From Sphingomonadales bacterium (lineage in GTDB: Bacteria > Pseudomonadota > Alphaproteobacteria > Sphingomonadales > Sphingomonadaceae): DNA of 64,000 nucleotides. The stretch spans positions 124,001 to 188,000 of the forward strand of contig JANXVZ010000021.1 in the NCBI GenBank assembly GCA_025351405.1, read 5' to 3'. The position numbers and the translations under genes were made by a program. The notes under the pieces were generated by a model. That model saw nothing but the letters and a program-made list of their open reading frames with translations, did no database searches and was not told the origin of the DNA. This document shows positions 17,793 to 27,292 of this stretch, piece by piece; position 1 is the first letter of the stretch; every line of letters starts with the position of its first letter.

Positions 17793-17900
17793 GTCTCGCT
17801 CCGGATTCTTGTTCGTTGCGGGGTGACATAGTGCGGCGGCTCGGCCATGTCATCCACGATGGTCATCATCGATGACGGTTTTGGGATATTTTGGACTGCG

Positions 17901-18350
17901 ATGAGCGAAACTCTCCATCTTGGCCGCATGGTCGGCCTGCCCGCATCTCCCGACGAAGCGGTGCTTGACTACCCGCCGAACCCGCACATCGGCACCGATT
18001 ACCTGGTGCGGTTCGTCGCTCCCGAGTTCACCTCGCTGTGCCCGGTCACCGGCCAGCCGGATTTCGCCCATATCGTCATCGATTATGTGCCCGGCGAGCA
18101 CATCGTCGAATCAAAGGCGCTCAAGCTGTTCCTTGGCAGTTTTCGCAACCATGCCGGCTTTCACGAATCGGTCACCGTCGGCATCGGTTTGCGCCTGGTG
18201 CGCGAAATGGCGCCGAAATGGCTGCGCATCGGCGGCTATTGGTATCCGCGCGGTGGCATCCCGATCGATGTGTTCTGGCAATCGGGGCCGGCGCCGGCAG
18301 GCGTATGGGTGCCCGATCAGGGCGTGGCGAGCTATCGCGGGCGGGGGTGA
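17901..18350 (+). CDS. queF: NADPH-dependent 7-cyano-7-deazaguanine reductase (QueF)
   Basis: QueF reduces preQ0 to preQ1, the last free-base step toward queuosine in tRNA. This is the short (149-residue) type. The nucleophilic Cys47 and Asp54 are in [15 protein letters not shown], and FRNHAGFHE and a [10 protein letters not shown] segment match the family. The ATG at 17901 gives the canonical length; an in-frame ATG at 17847 would add an unrelated extension. queC and queE lie 660 bp downstream on the opposite strand, convergent with queF. Confidence 0.94.
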   Translation: MSETLHLGRMVGLPASPDEAVLDYPPNPHIGTDYLVRFVAPEFTSLCPVTGQPDFAHIVIDYVPGEHIVESKALKLFLGSFRNHAGFHESVTVGIGLRLVREMAPKWLRIGGYWYPRGGIPIDVFWQSGPAPAGVWVPDQGVASYRGRG

Positions 18351-18383
18351 CTCGGCACCCTGTCGCGCGAGAGTGGCGTTGTC

Positions 18384-19016
18384 TCAGGGCAGGCCGGTCA
18401 GCTTGTGGGTCTGCAGCCCTAGCCGCCATTGCGGATGGGCAAGGCAATAGGCGATGGCGGCGCGGGTATTGGCTTCGCGGTCGGGGCCGTCCATCGGTTG
18501 CAGGAAGAAATGCGTGAACCCGAGGTGCTCGAAGCGTTCGGGCATCGCCAGCGCTTGCGGATAGACCAGCTTCAGTTCGCTGCCCTGGGTGAGTTTCAGC
18601 GGTGCCGCCGCCTTGGGGCTGACGCAGATCCAGTCGATGCCAGCGGGGGCCGCCTGCGTGCCGTTGGTCTCGATGGCGATTTCAAAGCCGCCGGCGTGGA
18701 GCGCATCGACCAGCGCTGCATCCAGTTGCAGCAGCGGCTCGCCGCCGGTGCAGACCACGAGGCGATGGGCGCGGTGGTCGCCCCATTCGACAGCCACCGC
18801 CGCCGCCAGCGCCGCCGCATCGGCGAACTTGCCGCCACCCGGGCCATTGGTGCCGATGAAATCGGTATCGCAGAAGGTGCAGACCGCGGCAGCGCGGTCC
18901 TGTTCGCGGCCTGTCCACAGATTGCAGCCGGCAAAGCGCAGAAACACGGCGCGGCGGCCGGTCTGGGCGCCTTCACCCTGCAAGGTCGTGTAGATTTCCT
19001 TGACGGCGTAACTCAT
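18384..19016 (-). CDS. queE: 7-carboxy-7-deazaguanine synthase (QueE)
   Basis: QueE is a radical-SAM enzyme that rearranges 6-carboxy-tetrahydropterin to 7-carboxy-7-deazaguanine. The 210-residue protein starts [20 protein letters not shown]. Its iron-sulfur cysteines are in FAGCNLWTG and then VCTFCDTDF, the proteobacterial variant with an expanded first spacing. SAM-binding [11 protein letters not shown] and SPKAAAPLK follow. The ATG at 19016-19014 overlaps the queC stop (ATGA), so translation is coupled. It is last in the argD-argF-hslO-queC-queE chain. Confidence 0.94.
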   Translation of the reverse strand: MSYAVKEIYTTLQGEGAQTGRRAVFLRFAGCNLWTGREQDRAAAVCTFCDTDFIGTNGPGGGKFADAAALAAAVAVEWGDHRAHRLVVCTGGEPLLQLDAALVDALHAGGFEIAIETNGTQAAPAGIDWICVSPKAAAPLKLTQGSELKLVYPQALAMPERFEHLGFTHFFLQPMDGPDREANTRAAIAYCLAHPQWRLGLQTHKLTGLP

Positions 19017-19696
19017 GCCAGCGCCGGATCGGCGACCCCGGCTTCCTCGAAACCCTTGGCGCGCAGCCGGCACGAATCGCAACGGCCGCAGGGGGCGCCG
19101 GCCGGCGAGGGGTCGTAACAGCTCCATGTCAGGTCGATCGGCGCGCCGATGCCGATGGCGGTGCGGACGATATCGGCCTTGGTCATCGCGGCCAGCGGCG
19201 TGTGTATGGTGAAGCGCCGGCCCTCGACCCCCGCCTTGGTGGCGGCATTGGCCATCGTTTCGAAGGCATGGATGAATTCCGGCCGGCAATCGGGATAGCC
19301 CGAATAATCAAGCGCATTGACGCCGATGAAAAGGTCGAGCGCGCCGGCGGCTTCCGCCCAGCCCAGTGCCACCGACAGGAAAATGGTGTTGCGCGCCGGG
19401 ACATAGGTGACCGGGATGCCGGGTTCGACGGGTTCGCCGGCCTTGGCCTTCGGCACGTCGATATCGGCGGTCAGCGCTGATCCGCCAAAGCCGCGCAGGT
19501 CGAGCGGCAGCACGATATGACGCTCGGCACCCAACGCCGCGGCAACCCGCGCCGCATGGTCAAGCTCGATGCGATGCCGCTGGTTATAGTCGATGGTGAG
19601 GGCGAGCAGGCGATAGCCGTCACGCCTGGCCATCGCCGCAACCGTGGTCGAATCGAGGCCGCCCGAGAGCAGGACGACGGCGAATGGCGCGTTCAC
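19013..19696 (-). CDS. queC: 7-cyano-7-deazaguanine synthase (QueC)
   Basis: QueC uses ATP and ammonia to convert 7-carboxy-7-deazaguanine to preQ0. The 227-residue protein has the PP-loop SGGLDSTT at residues 11-18, a [17 protein letters not shown] block, a [18 protein letters not shown] block, and a C-terminal zinc site with CYDPSP followed by [10 protein letters not shown]. It overlaps both neighbours by 4 bp: the hslO stop upstream and the queE start downstream. With queF nearby, this accounts for the queC, queE and queF steps; queD is not in the window. Confidence 0.95.
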   Translation of the reverse strand: MNAPFAVVLLSGGLDSTTVAAMARRDGYRLLALTIDYNQRHRIELDHAARVAAALGAERHIVLPLDLRGFGGSALTADIDVPKAKAGEPVEPGIPVTYVPARNTIFLSVALGWAEAAGALDLFIGVNALDYSGYPDCRPEFIHAFETMANAATKAGVEGRRFTIHTPLAAMTKADIVRTAIGIGAPIDLTWSCYDPSPAGAPCGRCDSCRLRAKGFEEAGVADPALA

Positions 19697-20595
19697 GCCG
19701 CAATCCGGAAATTGCGGGCGCAGAACTGGCAGTCGACGCCGATCATGCCGTCATCACCGCGCATCTCGGCGCGTTCGGCCTCGGGGAAGCTTTCCAGCAC
19801 ATCGTGGAAGTGCGCCGTGGTGCAGCGGCAACCCCGCGTCGGCATCGCGCCTGGCGTGATCCGCACCTCCTCCTCATGGAAAAGCCGCCACAGCAGGGCT
19901 TCGGCGGTCAGCGCCGGGTCGGTCAGCTCGGCGGCGCTCGTGGTGCCGGCCAGCGTGCTGACGTGCTGCCAATCGGGGTGCAGGTCGACGACGTCCAGCC
20001 GTTCCCCGCCGAGCTCGCGCCGGGCGAGATGCTGGACCAGCAGGCCACCGGCAATCCAGCCCGTCTCGCTGTTGCCGCCAACACCCAGCCTGATAAGTGT
20101 CGGCAATTGTTCGGAATTGGCGAAATAGCCTTCGATGGCGTCGGCAAGGCTGTTGCCTTCCAGCGGCACGATGCCCTGGTAGCGTTCGGCGCTGGCGGTC
20201 TGGTCGAGGGTGATGGCGAGATGGCCTTTGCCGAACAGGGCGGCAAGGCTCATGCCGGGTTCGATCGTCGCGTCGATCGCAGCGTCCGGGTCGAAGTGCA
20301 GGTAGCCGCGCACCGCGCCGGCACGGTAGTCGCAGACCAGCAGGTCGACGGGGCCGCCCTTCGATTGCGCCTGCAGGGTCAACTGGCCTTCATCCTGGCG
20401 CAGGGTCGCACCCAGCAGTGCCGTCACCGTCAGCGCCTCGGCAAGCAGGCGCGCCAGCGGTTCGGGGTAGGCGTGTGCCGCCAGCACGGCATTGAGCGCT
20501 GCATCGAGCCGCACCATCTGGCCGCGGACATTGCGGGCGGCGACGCTGAACCCGAGGCTGCGGTCGGCGATCGGGGCTATGCCTTCACTGCTCAT
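19693..20595 (-). CDS. hslO: 33-kDa redox-activated chaperone Hsp33
   Basis: Hsp33 is a cytosolic holdase switched on by oxidation of its zinc centre. The zinc motif is present as CRC (residues 256 and 258) and CQFC (289 and 292) at the C-terminus. The body includes [19 protein letters not shown] and [15 protein letters not shown]. The ATG at 20595-20593 overlaps the argF stop as ATGA and gives the standard 300-residue length; a longer ORF to 20919 is an out-of-family extension. It lies inside an otherwise biosynthetic operon. Confidence 0.93.
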   Translation of the reverse strand: MSSEGIAPIADRSLGFSVAARNVRGQMVRLDAALNAVLAAHAYPEPLARLLAEALTVTALLGATLRQDEGQLTLQAQSKGGPVDLLVCDYRAGAVRGYLHFDPDAAIDATIEPGMSLAALFGKGHLAITLDQTASAERYQGIVPLEGNSLADAIEGYFANSEQLPTLIRLGVGGNSETGWIAGGLLVQHLARRELGGERLDVVDLHPDWQHVSTLAGTTSAAELTDPALTAEALLWRLFHEEEVRITPGAMPTRGCRCTTAHFHDVLESFPEAERAEMRGDDGMIGVDCQFCARNFRIAA

Positions 20596-21518
20596 AGCTT
20601 GCCGAGGCACCACAGCAGGATCGCCTTCTGGATATGCAGGCGGTTTTCGGCCTCGTCCCAAACCGCCGATTGCGGACCGTCGATAACGGCGTCGGTCACT
20701 TCCTCGCCGCGATGCGCCGGCAGGCAGTGGAGGAACAGCGCCTGGTCGCCGGCCTTGGCCATCAGCGCGGCGTTGACCTGGAACGGCATCATGGCGCCCA
20801 GCTTTTCCTTGCTGTCGGCCTGGCCCATCGACACCCAGGTGTCGGTGATGACGACATCGGCGCCCTCCACCGTCGGCGCCGCGGCGCGCAGCAGGTCGAT
20901 GCTGCCACCGCGGGCGCACGCCGTCGCCATCACGGCCTGGTCGGGGTCATAGCCGTGCGGCACGCCGAGCCGCAGGTCGAAGCCGAGCACCGATGCCGCT
21001 TCGATGAGCGAATTGGCCATGTTGTTGCCATCGCCGAGCCAGGCCCAGCAACTGCCTTCCACAGGCTTTCCGGTGCGTTCCTCGAAGGTCAGGATGTCGG
21101 CGAGGATCTGGCAGGGGTGGCTAATGTCGGTGAGGCCGTTGATGACGGGGATATCGGCGTATTCGGCAAGGCCTTCCAGTGTTTCATGGCTGTTGGTGCG
21201 CAGCATGATGGCATCGACGAGCCGCGCCAGCACGCGCGCCGTATCGGCGATGGTTTCGCCGCGGCCGAGCTGCATTTCGCCGGCGCTGGTGACGATGGTG
21301 GTGCCGCCCAGTTGCCGCATCGCCATGTCGAAGCTGAAGCGGGTGCGGGTGGAGGGTTTTTCGAAGATCATCGCCAGCGTGTGGTCGGCGAGCGGTGCAT
21401 CGGCATCGGGGCGACCGCGCGTCCATCCGGTCCGCGCCGCCTTGCGGGCGTGCGCGGCATCCAGAATGGCGCGAAGACCGGCACGGCCGACGGTGGCGAG
21501 ATCGAGGAAATGGGGCAT
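20592..21518 (-). CDS. argF: Ornithine carbamoyltransferase
   Basis: This enzyme joins ornithine and carbamoyl phosphate to form citrulline in arginine synthesis. The 308-residue protein carries the carbamoyl-phosphate site FEKPSTRTRFSFD (STRTR at 56-60), the DISHPCQILADI block, and the ornithine-site LFLHCLPAHRGEE. The start ATG at 21518-21516 gives the canonical MPHFLDL N-terminus; an in-frame start at 21689 would add a proline-rich segment foreign to the family. It follows argD by 115 bp and overlaps hslO by 4 bp. Confidence 0.95.
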   Translation of the reverse strand: MPHFLDLATVGRAGLRAILDAAHARKAARTGWTRGRPDADAPLADHTLAMIFEKPSTRTRFSFDMAMRQLGGTTIVTSAGEMQLGRGETIADTARVLARLVDAIMLRTNSHETLEGLAEYADIPVINGLTDISHPCQILADILTFEERTGKPVEGSCWAWLGDGNNMANSLIEAASVLGFDLRLGVPHGYDPDQAVMATACARGGSIDLLRAAAPTVEGADVVITDTWVSMGQADSKEKLGAMMPFQVNAALMAKAGDQALFLHCLPAHRGEEVTDAVIDGPQSAVWDEAENRLHIQKAILLWCLGKL

Positions 21519-21633
21519 TGACTGGACCTGCTCCCCGCCTGGAACAGGAGGGGTCGGGGGTGGAACGAGTGGCGGCGCGGTCGCTGTTGGAAGGGTGGCC
21601 GGGCCGTGCCAGGCCCCGTCCGGGTGGCGGATG

Positions 21634-22833
21634 CTAGGCCGCCACGGCCGGGGCATAGGCGCGCGCCGCTGCCGACAGCTTGTCGACACATTCGCGGATG
21701 TGGTGCTCCTCGATGATCAATGGCGGCAGCAGGCGGACGACGTTGTCACCTGCGGCCACGGTCAGGATGCCGTGGCTGCGGGCGTGGTTGACGAAGGCCC
21801 GGCTGTCGCTTTTCAGCTTCAGACCGAGCATCAGCCCCATGCCGCGGACATGGTCGAACAGCTCGTCGTGGTTGGGGATCATTTGTTCGAGCGCGGCTCG
21901 CAGGCGGGCCGACATTTCGTTGACATGGCCGAGGAACGCCGGCTCGGTGACCACATCGAGGACGGCCTCGCACGCCGCCATGGCGAGCGGGTTGCCACCA
22001 TAGGTGCTGCCGTGCCGGCCGACGATCATGCCGCTGGCCGCATGTTCGGTGGCGAGGCAGGCGCCGACCGGGAAGCCGCCGCCGATGCCCTTGGCGATCG
22101 CCATGATGTCAGGCGTGATGCCATATTGTTCATGGGCGAACAGCGTGCCGGTGCGGCCGACGCCGCACTGGACTTCATCGAGGATGAGCAGGATGCCGTG
22201 CTTGTCGGCGAGCGCCCGCAGGCCTTTCAGGAATTCCTGGGTGGCGGGACGGATGCCGCCTTCACCCTGCACCGGCTCGACGAGAAAGCCACCGACAGAA
22301 CCGCCGAGTTCGCTGGCCATCGCGGCTTCGGCGGCGGCAAGGTCGTTGAACGGCAGCACGGTGAACCAGTCGGGCAGCGGCTCGAAGCCCTGGCGCATCT
22401 TTTCCTGGTTGGTGGCGGAAATCGTCGCCATCGTGCGGCCGTGAAAGGCGTTGGAAAAGGTCAGGATGCGGAACTTTTCCGGGTTGCCCGCGGCAAAATG
22501 GTGGCTGCGGCAGGTCTTTACGGCGCATTCGACCGCCTCTGCACCCGAATTGGTGAAGAACACCGTGTCGGCAAAGGTCAGATCGACGAGTCGCTGCGCC
22601 AGATTGGCCTGCGCCGGCACCTTGTAGAGGTTCGACGTGTGCATCAGCGTCGCGGCCTGCTTCTGGATCGCCCCCACGAGATGGGGATGGGTGTGGCCGA
22701 GCAGGTTGACCGCGATGCCGCTGGCAAAATCCAGCCATTCGCGTCCCTGCGCATCATAGAGATAGCAGCCATCCCCGCGCACCGGCTCGACCTCGCAACG
22801 GCCATAGACGGGCATCAGGGCGGTAATCGTCAT
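21634..22833 (-). CDS. argD: Acetylornithine aminotransferase
   Basis: ArgD is a PLP-dependent class III aminotransferase that makes N-acetylornithine from the semialdehyde in arginine synthesis; many also act in the lysine pathway. The 399-residue protein has FASGIAVNLLGHTHPHLV, FTNSGAEAVECAVK, AFHGRTMATIS, the PLP-facing ILDEVQCGVGRTG, and Lys248 in MAIAKGIGGGFPVGA. The ATG at 22833-22831 has GGAG about 8 bp upstream. It is first in the argD-argF-hslO-queC-queE chain. A terminator-like hairpin lies in its leader (22889-22914). Confidence 0.94.
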   Translation of the reverse strand: MTITALMPVYGRCEVEPVRGDGCYLYDAQGREWLDFASGIAVNLLGHTHPHLVGAIQKQAATLMHTSNLYKVPAQANLAQRLVDLTFADTVFFTNSGAEAVECAVKTCRSHHFAAGNPEKFRILTFSNAFHGRTMATISATNQEKMRQGFEPLPDWFTVLPFNDLAAAEAAMASELGGSVGGFLVEPVQGEGGIRPATQEFLKGLRALADKHGILLILDEVQCGVGRTGTLFAHEQYGITPDIMAIAKGIGGGFPVGACLATEHAASGMIVGRHGSTYGGNPLAMAACEAVLDVVTEPAFLGHVNEMSARLRAALEQMIPNHDELFDHVRGMGLMLGLKLKSDSRAFVNHARSHGILTVAAGDNVVRLLPPLIIEEHHIRECVDKLSAAARAYAPAVAA

Positions 22834-22885
22834 CGCAAGCGCTCCATGGGCGGCCCAGCCCGGAACATCCGGTGCTTCCCGCCAA

Positions 22886-22914
22886 TGCAAAAAGGCGGCG
22901 AAAATGGCCGCCGC
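22886..22914 (-). terminator. Terminator-like hairpin in the argD leader
   Basis: On the minus strand this reads GGCGGC, a short GGCCATTTTC interior, GCCGCC, then TTTTTG. The stem followed by a run of T is the pattern of a Rho-independent terminator. It lies about 55-80 bp upstream of the argD start and points toward argD, so it would stop transcription before the operon unless bypassed. No other minus-strand gene lies directly upstream that would need it. Confidence 0.5.
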
Positions 22915-23042
22915 CTCGGGGTCTATTTAGCGATAACCTGCGTGCGTCTCAACCCCGTGCGACACGCCAGCCCAAAATCGCCGCTTTGGCCGCGTCGCAG
23001 AGCCCGCTAGCATGGCCGGCGACATACGGGGAGGGCAACACG

Positions 23043-23669
23043 GTGGCAGCCATCAACGCACGCGACTTTGCCGATCCGATCAGCCGACGCCTGGCACGCG
23101 GTGAACAGATAGGCGCCGGCAGCCAGTTGTGGCTCGATCCACGCGGCGAGTCGACATTGTCGATCATCAATGGCGGCATCGTCGACCCCCAGCCCTATCC
23201 CATCGGTCCCGACGTGACGCTGTATCGCTTCGGCAGCACCGCGCAGGAGGTCGCCGGCGTGATGTCCGGCGGCTGGTGGCTGGAACGCCGCGAACTCGAC
23301 CAGCTCATCAGCTGGTCACGGATCAACCAGCGCAGTCTCGGCTATGCCGTGCGGCTGCTGTGCTGCGTGCCGCCGGAATGGGGCAGCGCGCTCAATTTCC
23401 TGATCGCGGTGCGCACCGTCGGCAGCATCATGGCGTGGCGCGGCCTCGCCAATACGGCGGTTGCCGCCTATGTGCCGCCCGCCGGAATGCCCAAGTTCGC
23501 CGGCGGCACCACCGTGATAACGGCGCGCAACGACACGGCGGCCCTGCGCGTCCCGCAACTGTTCATTCCGGGGACCCGCAGTCCGGGCGGTCCATCGGCG
23601 ATGTTCAGCTTTACCGGCCAGTGGCAGACCGATGGCGCGGCAGACTGGGTGTTCGGTTCCGGCGGCTGA
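23043..23669 (+). CDS. Conserved-looking cytoplasmic protein of unknown function
   Basis: From a GTG at 23043 with GGGGAGG about 8 bp upstream, this encodes 208 residues. There is no signal peptide. The middle part has SIINGGIVDPQPYPIGPDV, a tryptophan-containing VAGVMSGGWWLERRELDQLI, and VRLLCCVPPEWG, which look like constrained globular sequence. The C-terminal half is Gly/Thr-rich. I do not recognise the family. The gene is divergent from argD and converges with the GH18-NodB-GT2 gene (15-bp gap), so it is probably monocistronic. Confidence 0.7.
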   Translation: MAAINARDFADPISRRLARGEQIGAGSQLWLDPRGESTLSIINGGIVDPQPYPIGPDVTLYRFGSTAQEVAGVMSGGWWLERRELDQLISWSRINQRSLGYAVRLLCCVPPEWGSALNFLIAVRTVGSIMAWRGLANTAVAAYVPPAGMPKFAGGTTVITARNDTAALRVPQLFIPGTRSPGGPSAMFSFTGQWQTDGAADWVFGSGG

Positions 23670-23683
23670 ATGACCGCGCGCGG

Positions 23684-26600
23684 TCAGGCGCTGGCCTTTT
23701 CGCCCACCCGCTCGCTGACGCGGCCGCTGCGTTCCAGCTTGCCCCAGCCGACCCATGGCCCGCGCAATGCATTGGCAACGGCGCGGATGACGACGGCATA
23801 CATCATCTGGCGGTAGACGAAGCGCTGCGCCACCAGCAGCACGGCGGGATAGCGTTCCGACCGCGCCTCGAGGCGATAGGCGATCCAGCCGCAGATGACA
23901 TCGATGGCGGTGAAGGCGATCCAGTAGCTGCCCATGCGCAGCAGGTCGCTGTGGGTCTGCGCCCAGCCATGCTGGTAGACGTGCAGCCAGGTGGTGCCGA
24001 TATTGACGATCAACGCCAGGTCGATCAGCGGCGAAATCAACGCAAAGCCGATCTGGAATATCCAGGCCTGGGGGATGCCGAGGTAAGCCAGCCCGGCAGG
24101 CTTGCGCAGCCGCAGGATCGACCGGTGCTTCCAAAGGCATTGCAAGGTGCCATAGGCCCAGCGGAACCGCTGCTTCGACAGGCCGGCAAAGCTTTCGGGT
24201 GCTTCGGTCCACGCCACCGCATCGGTATCATAGCCAACGTGCCAGCCGCGGCGCTGGATGGCGATGGTGAGGTCCTGGTCTTCCGCCAGCGTATCGGCCG
24301 GGTAGCCGCCGACCTCGTCGAGCGCGCGGCGGCGCCACGCCCCCACCGCACCGGGCACCACCATGATGGCGTCGAAGCGCGACAGGGCGCGACGTTCGAG
24401 GTTTTGCGCCGTGACATATTCGACCGCCTGCCAACGCGTGACGAGGTTGACGCGGTTGCCGACCTTGGCATTGCCGGCGACCGCGCCGATTTCGGGCTGG
24501 GCGAACCAGCGCGACAGCCGGGCGATGGTTTCCGGCTCGAACTGGGTGTCGGCGTCGAGCGCGATGATGACTTCGCCGCGCGCCAGCGCGAGGCCATGGT
24601 TGAGGGCGCGGGCCTTGCCGCCGTTGGGCAGTGTCAGCAACTGCACCCGCGCATCGCCGGCAAAGGAACTGCGCACGATGGCACTCGTATCGTCCTGCGA
24701 TCCATCGTCGATGACGATGACTTCGATCTGCACGTCGCGGCTGTCGAGAACCCGCCGCACCGAGGCTTCGATGACCCGGGCTTCGTTGAAGGCCGGGATC
24801 AATACCGAGACGAAGCGGGTCGGATCGACTGGCGGCGCCACGGCGCGGTTGGCCGGCCGGTTGCTGTCGAGCGCCAGCACGGCAAGGATGATGGCGCGGG
24901 CGATGCCGAGCGCGATGGCGGCAAAGAACAGCCATTTCAGTGCATAGCCCAGCCCAGCGATGAACAGGAAAATGCCGATATCGGCCCTGACGGCGAGAAG
25001 GTCGACACCGGTGATCGGCGGCAGCACCTCGGCCTGGGTCAGCCCGGCAAGCGTCGAGACCGGCACAAGCTGGTAACCCCGCGCCCGCAGCGCATCGATG
25101 AGCGCGGGCAGCGCCGCAATGGTCTGCGAACGGTCACCGCCGCTGTCATGCAGCAGCACGATATTGCCGGAATAATCGGGGCGTCCGGCCTCCACCCCGG
25201 CAATGGTATCGGCGACGATCGCCGCAACGCCCGGCTGCTTCCAGTCACCTGGATCGACGTGCAGGCCGACGTTGGTATAGCCCTGGTCCTGCGCCAGCAT
25301 TGCCGGCTCCAGTTCGTCGGCGGTCGTCGGCTCGGCATCGCCGAAATACGGCGCGCGGAACAGCCGCAGCGAATGGCCGGTGTACGCCTGGACGACGCGC
25401 TGCGTCAGGTTGAGTTCGAGCCTGGTTCCCCTTGGCGACACCAGCGCCAGGTTGGGATGGCTGAAGCTGTGGTTGCCGATCTCCATGCCCTCGTTGACGA
25501 GGCGGTTGAGCAGCAGCGGGTGCGACATGGCGTTTTCGCCGATGAGGAAGAAGGTCGCCTTGACGCCCTTGGCCTTCAATATGTCGAGGACCTTTGGCGT
25601 CCATTCGCCATCGGGGCCATCGTCGAAGGTCAGCGCCACCATCCTGGGCTGATAGCCGGTGCGGGTGACGACATAGGGAGTCGGCAGGCTGTGGAACTGT
25701 TCGCCGACGATCAGTCCATGCTGGTCGACCATGATGCTGCGGCTGCCGGTGCTCGGCTTGTCGGTGATGCGCAGGATCTCGCCGCTGCCATCGACAGTGG
25801 CGACGCCAACGGTGTCGAGCGTGCGCAGATCGGGCACCTTGCCGGTCTGGAAGGCGGCGAGCGCCGGCCAGACGCCGGGGTCTTCGGTGCCGAGCCGCCA
25901 CAGCGCCACGCCGGCGACACCCTCGATATCGGCAGCGCGAAGCTGGTTCCAGGCGCTGGCGGCGTCGAGCATCCAGACGGTGTGGTTCTTGCCATCCTCT
26001 TCATAGCCGAACCAGGTGTTGCCGCTGCGCCGGTCGAAAATGATCGGCGCGGCGCTGTCATGCGCATCGAGCCACGCTTCCTCCACCGAAATCGGCGCAG
26101 CGATACCGACACCGGTCCAGTCATAGGCGTAGCTGCCGATGGCAACGATGATCTTGTCGGCGCCGACCCGGGCAATGGCGGCGCGCAACTGGTTGACGAA
26201 CCACCGCTGGCTGGCAATCGGCCCGGCAGCGCCATTGTCGGAATGTTCGTCGTAGATCATCACGAACAGCTTGTCGGCGACGGCGGCATAGGATTTGAGG
26301 TTCCAGCCATCGTCATCGACGGGAACGGTGACCGTGACCAGCCAGTTATGCGGCGCAAAGCGCGCGCGGGCTTCCCGCAGGAAGGTGATGTAGTCGGCGT
26401 GGGCGCTGTCGGGCAGCTCCTCGAAATCGACGACCGCGCCGCTGGCCTTGCGCGCCACCATCGCCGGTTCCAGCGCATCGAGCAGGCGCTTGCGCTCCGA
26501 CTTGCTGTGGAGGAGCGCGGCGGTGCCGGGGCCATCCCATTTGCCGTTGATGGCGTTCTGCACCATTGGCAGCACCAGCGGCTTTTTGGCCATGTTGTTC

Positions 26601-27034
26601 ATCAGATTGTCGAAACGCTGGTCGGCAAACACTGTGAACTTGTGGTCCGGCCCGGTCACCGACATCAGGCCCGGCACCACCCAGTCGAGCTGGCCGATAT
26701 GCTTCAGCAGCGAAGCGCGGCTGCCATCGTCCCAGGGCACATAGAAGCCGACGCTGATCTGGTTGACATTGGCCTTGGCGCTGGTCCCGCCGGCGGGGAG
26801 CCAGCCGAACGCCTGCGCGACGCGATTTTCGAGCCGCGCCACCTGCTGCGACAACGGCCGGGCGCGCGGATGTTCCACCGACAGCTCGAGCGCCTTGGGA
26901 ACGGGCACCGCCACCAGTGTCATCGCGAACATGACCGCAGCCGCGAGGATGGCGAGCAGCAACGCCAGCGCGGCGCGCATCGTCCAGCGGTTCCGGCTGC
27001 CGCTGGCATCGTAGAAGACTGGTTTTTCGCCCAA
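23684..27034 (-). CDS. Three-domain polysaccharide protein: GH18-like, NodB deacetylase and GT2 glycosyltransferase fused
   Basis: This single 1116-residue ORF carries three enzyme-like domains and several membrane segments. A first membrane helix (about 19-41) leads to a GH18-like domain with GAVVDFEELP near residue 200, which holds a possible catalytic Glu. A NodB polysaccharide-deacetylase domain starts near 465 with VALTFDDGPDGEW and has HSFSHPN near 523. After two membrane segments (about 680-720) comes a GT2 domain (VLIPAFNEARV near 741, LDADTQFEP near 828, QRFRWAYGTLQ near 956) and C-terminal membrane helices. The GT2 part resembles PgaC- or NodC-type polymerases making beta-linked GlcNAc chains, so one protein could synthesise, export, deacetylate and trim a polymer. 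The polymer is inferred, not shown. Confidence 0.85.
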   Translation of the reverse strand: MGEKPVFYDASGSRNRWTMRAALALLLAILAAAVMFAMTLVAVPVPKALELSVEHPRARPLSQQVARLENRVAQAFGWLPAGGTSAKANVNQISVGFYVPWDDGSRASLLKHIGQLDWVVPGLMSVTGPDHKFTVFADQRFDNLMNNMAKKPLVLPMVQNAINGKWDGPGTAALLHSKSERKRLLDALEPAMVARKASGAVVDFEELPDSAHADYITFLREARARFAPHNWLVTVTVPVDDDGWNLKSYAAVADKLFVMIYDEHSDNGAAGPIASQRWFVNQLRAAIARVGADKIIVAIGSYAYDWTGVGIAAPISVEEAWLDAHDSAAPIIFDRRSGNTWFGYEEDGKNHTVWMLDAASAWNQLRAADIEGVAGVALWRLGTEDPGVWPALAAFQTGKVPDLRTLDTVGVATVDGSGEILRITDKPSTGSRSIMVDQHGLIVGEQFHSLPTPYVVTRTGYQPRMVALTFDDGPDGEWTPKVLDILKAKGVKATFFLIGENAMSHPLLLNRLVNEGMEIGNHSFSHPNLALVSPRGTRLELNLTQRVVQAYTGHSLRLFRAPYFGDAEPTTADELEPAMLAQDQGYTNVGLHVDPGDWKQPGVAAIVADTIAGVEAGRPDYSGNIVLLHDSGGDRSQTIAALPALIDALRARGYQLVPVSTLAGLTQAEVLPPITGVDLLAVRADIGIFLFIAGLGYALKWLFFAAIALGIARAIILAVLALDSNRPANRAVAPPVDPTRFVSVLIPAFNEARVIEASVRRVLDSRDVQIEVIVIDDGSQDDTSAIVRSSFAGDARVQLLTLPNGGKARALNHGLALARGEVIIALDADTQFEPETIARLSRWFAQPEIGAVAGNAKVGNRVNLVTRWQAVEYVTAQNLERRALSRFDAIMVVPGAVGAWRRRALDEVGGYPADTLAEDQDLTIAIQRRGWHVGYDTDAVAWTEAPESFAGLSKQRFRWAYGTLQCLWKHRSILRLRKPAGLAYLGIPQAWIFQIGFALISPLIDLALIVNIGTTWLHVYQHGWAQTHSDLLRMGSYWIAFTAIDVICGWIAYRLEARSERYPAVLLVAQRFVYRQMMYAVVIRAVANALRGPWVGWGKLERSGRVSERVGEKASA

Positions 27035-27216
27035 GATTCGCTTGCCTTCACATCACCGCGGCGATTGCCGATACCATGGGCAGGCCGGGCGCCGGAAGGC
27101 GGAACGGGCGGGTGGCATCGACGATCATGGTTGCGTGTCGGCGTTGCGCCAAAGCACCGTGATAATCAATCGGCAACTGGCGGGCGCAGGCCGCAAAACA
27201 GCCGAATCTGCAGCCG

Positions 27217-27292
27217 TGGTGATCCCTACGGGAATCGAACCCGTGTTTTCGCCGTGAAAGGGCGACGTCCTAGACCGCTAGACGAAGGGACC
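27217..27292 (-). tRNA. tRNA-Glu (anticodon TTC)
   Basis: The minus strand folds as a 76-nt tRNA. The acceptor stem is GGTCCCT/AGGGATC with one G-T pair, the T-loop is GGTTCGAATCC, and the anticodon loop within CGCCCTTTCACGGCG gives TTC. The 3' CCA is encoded (plus-strand TGG at 27217-27219). It sits between the fusion glycosyltransferase gene and recJ. Confidence 0.95.
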
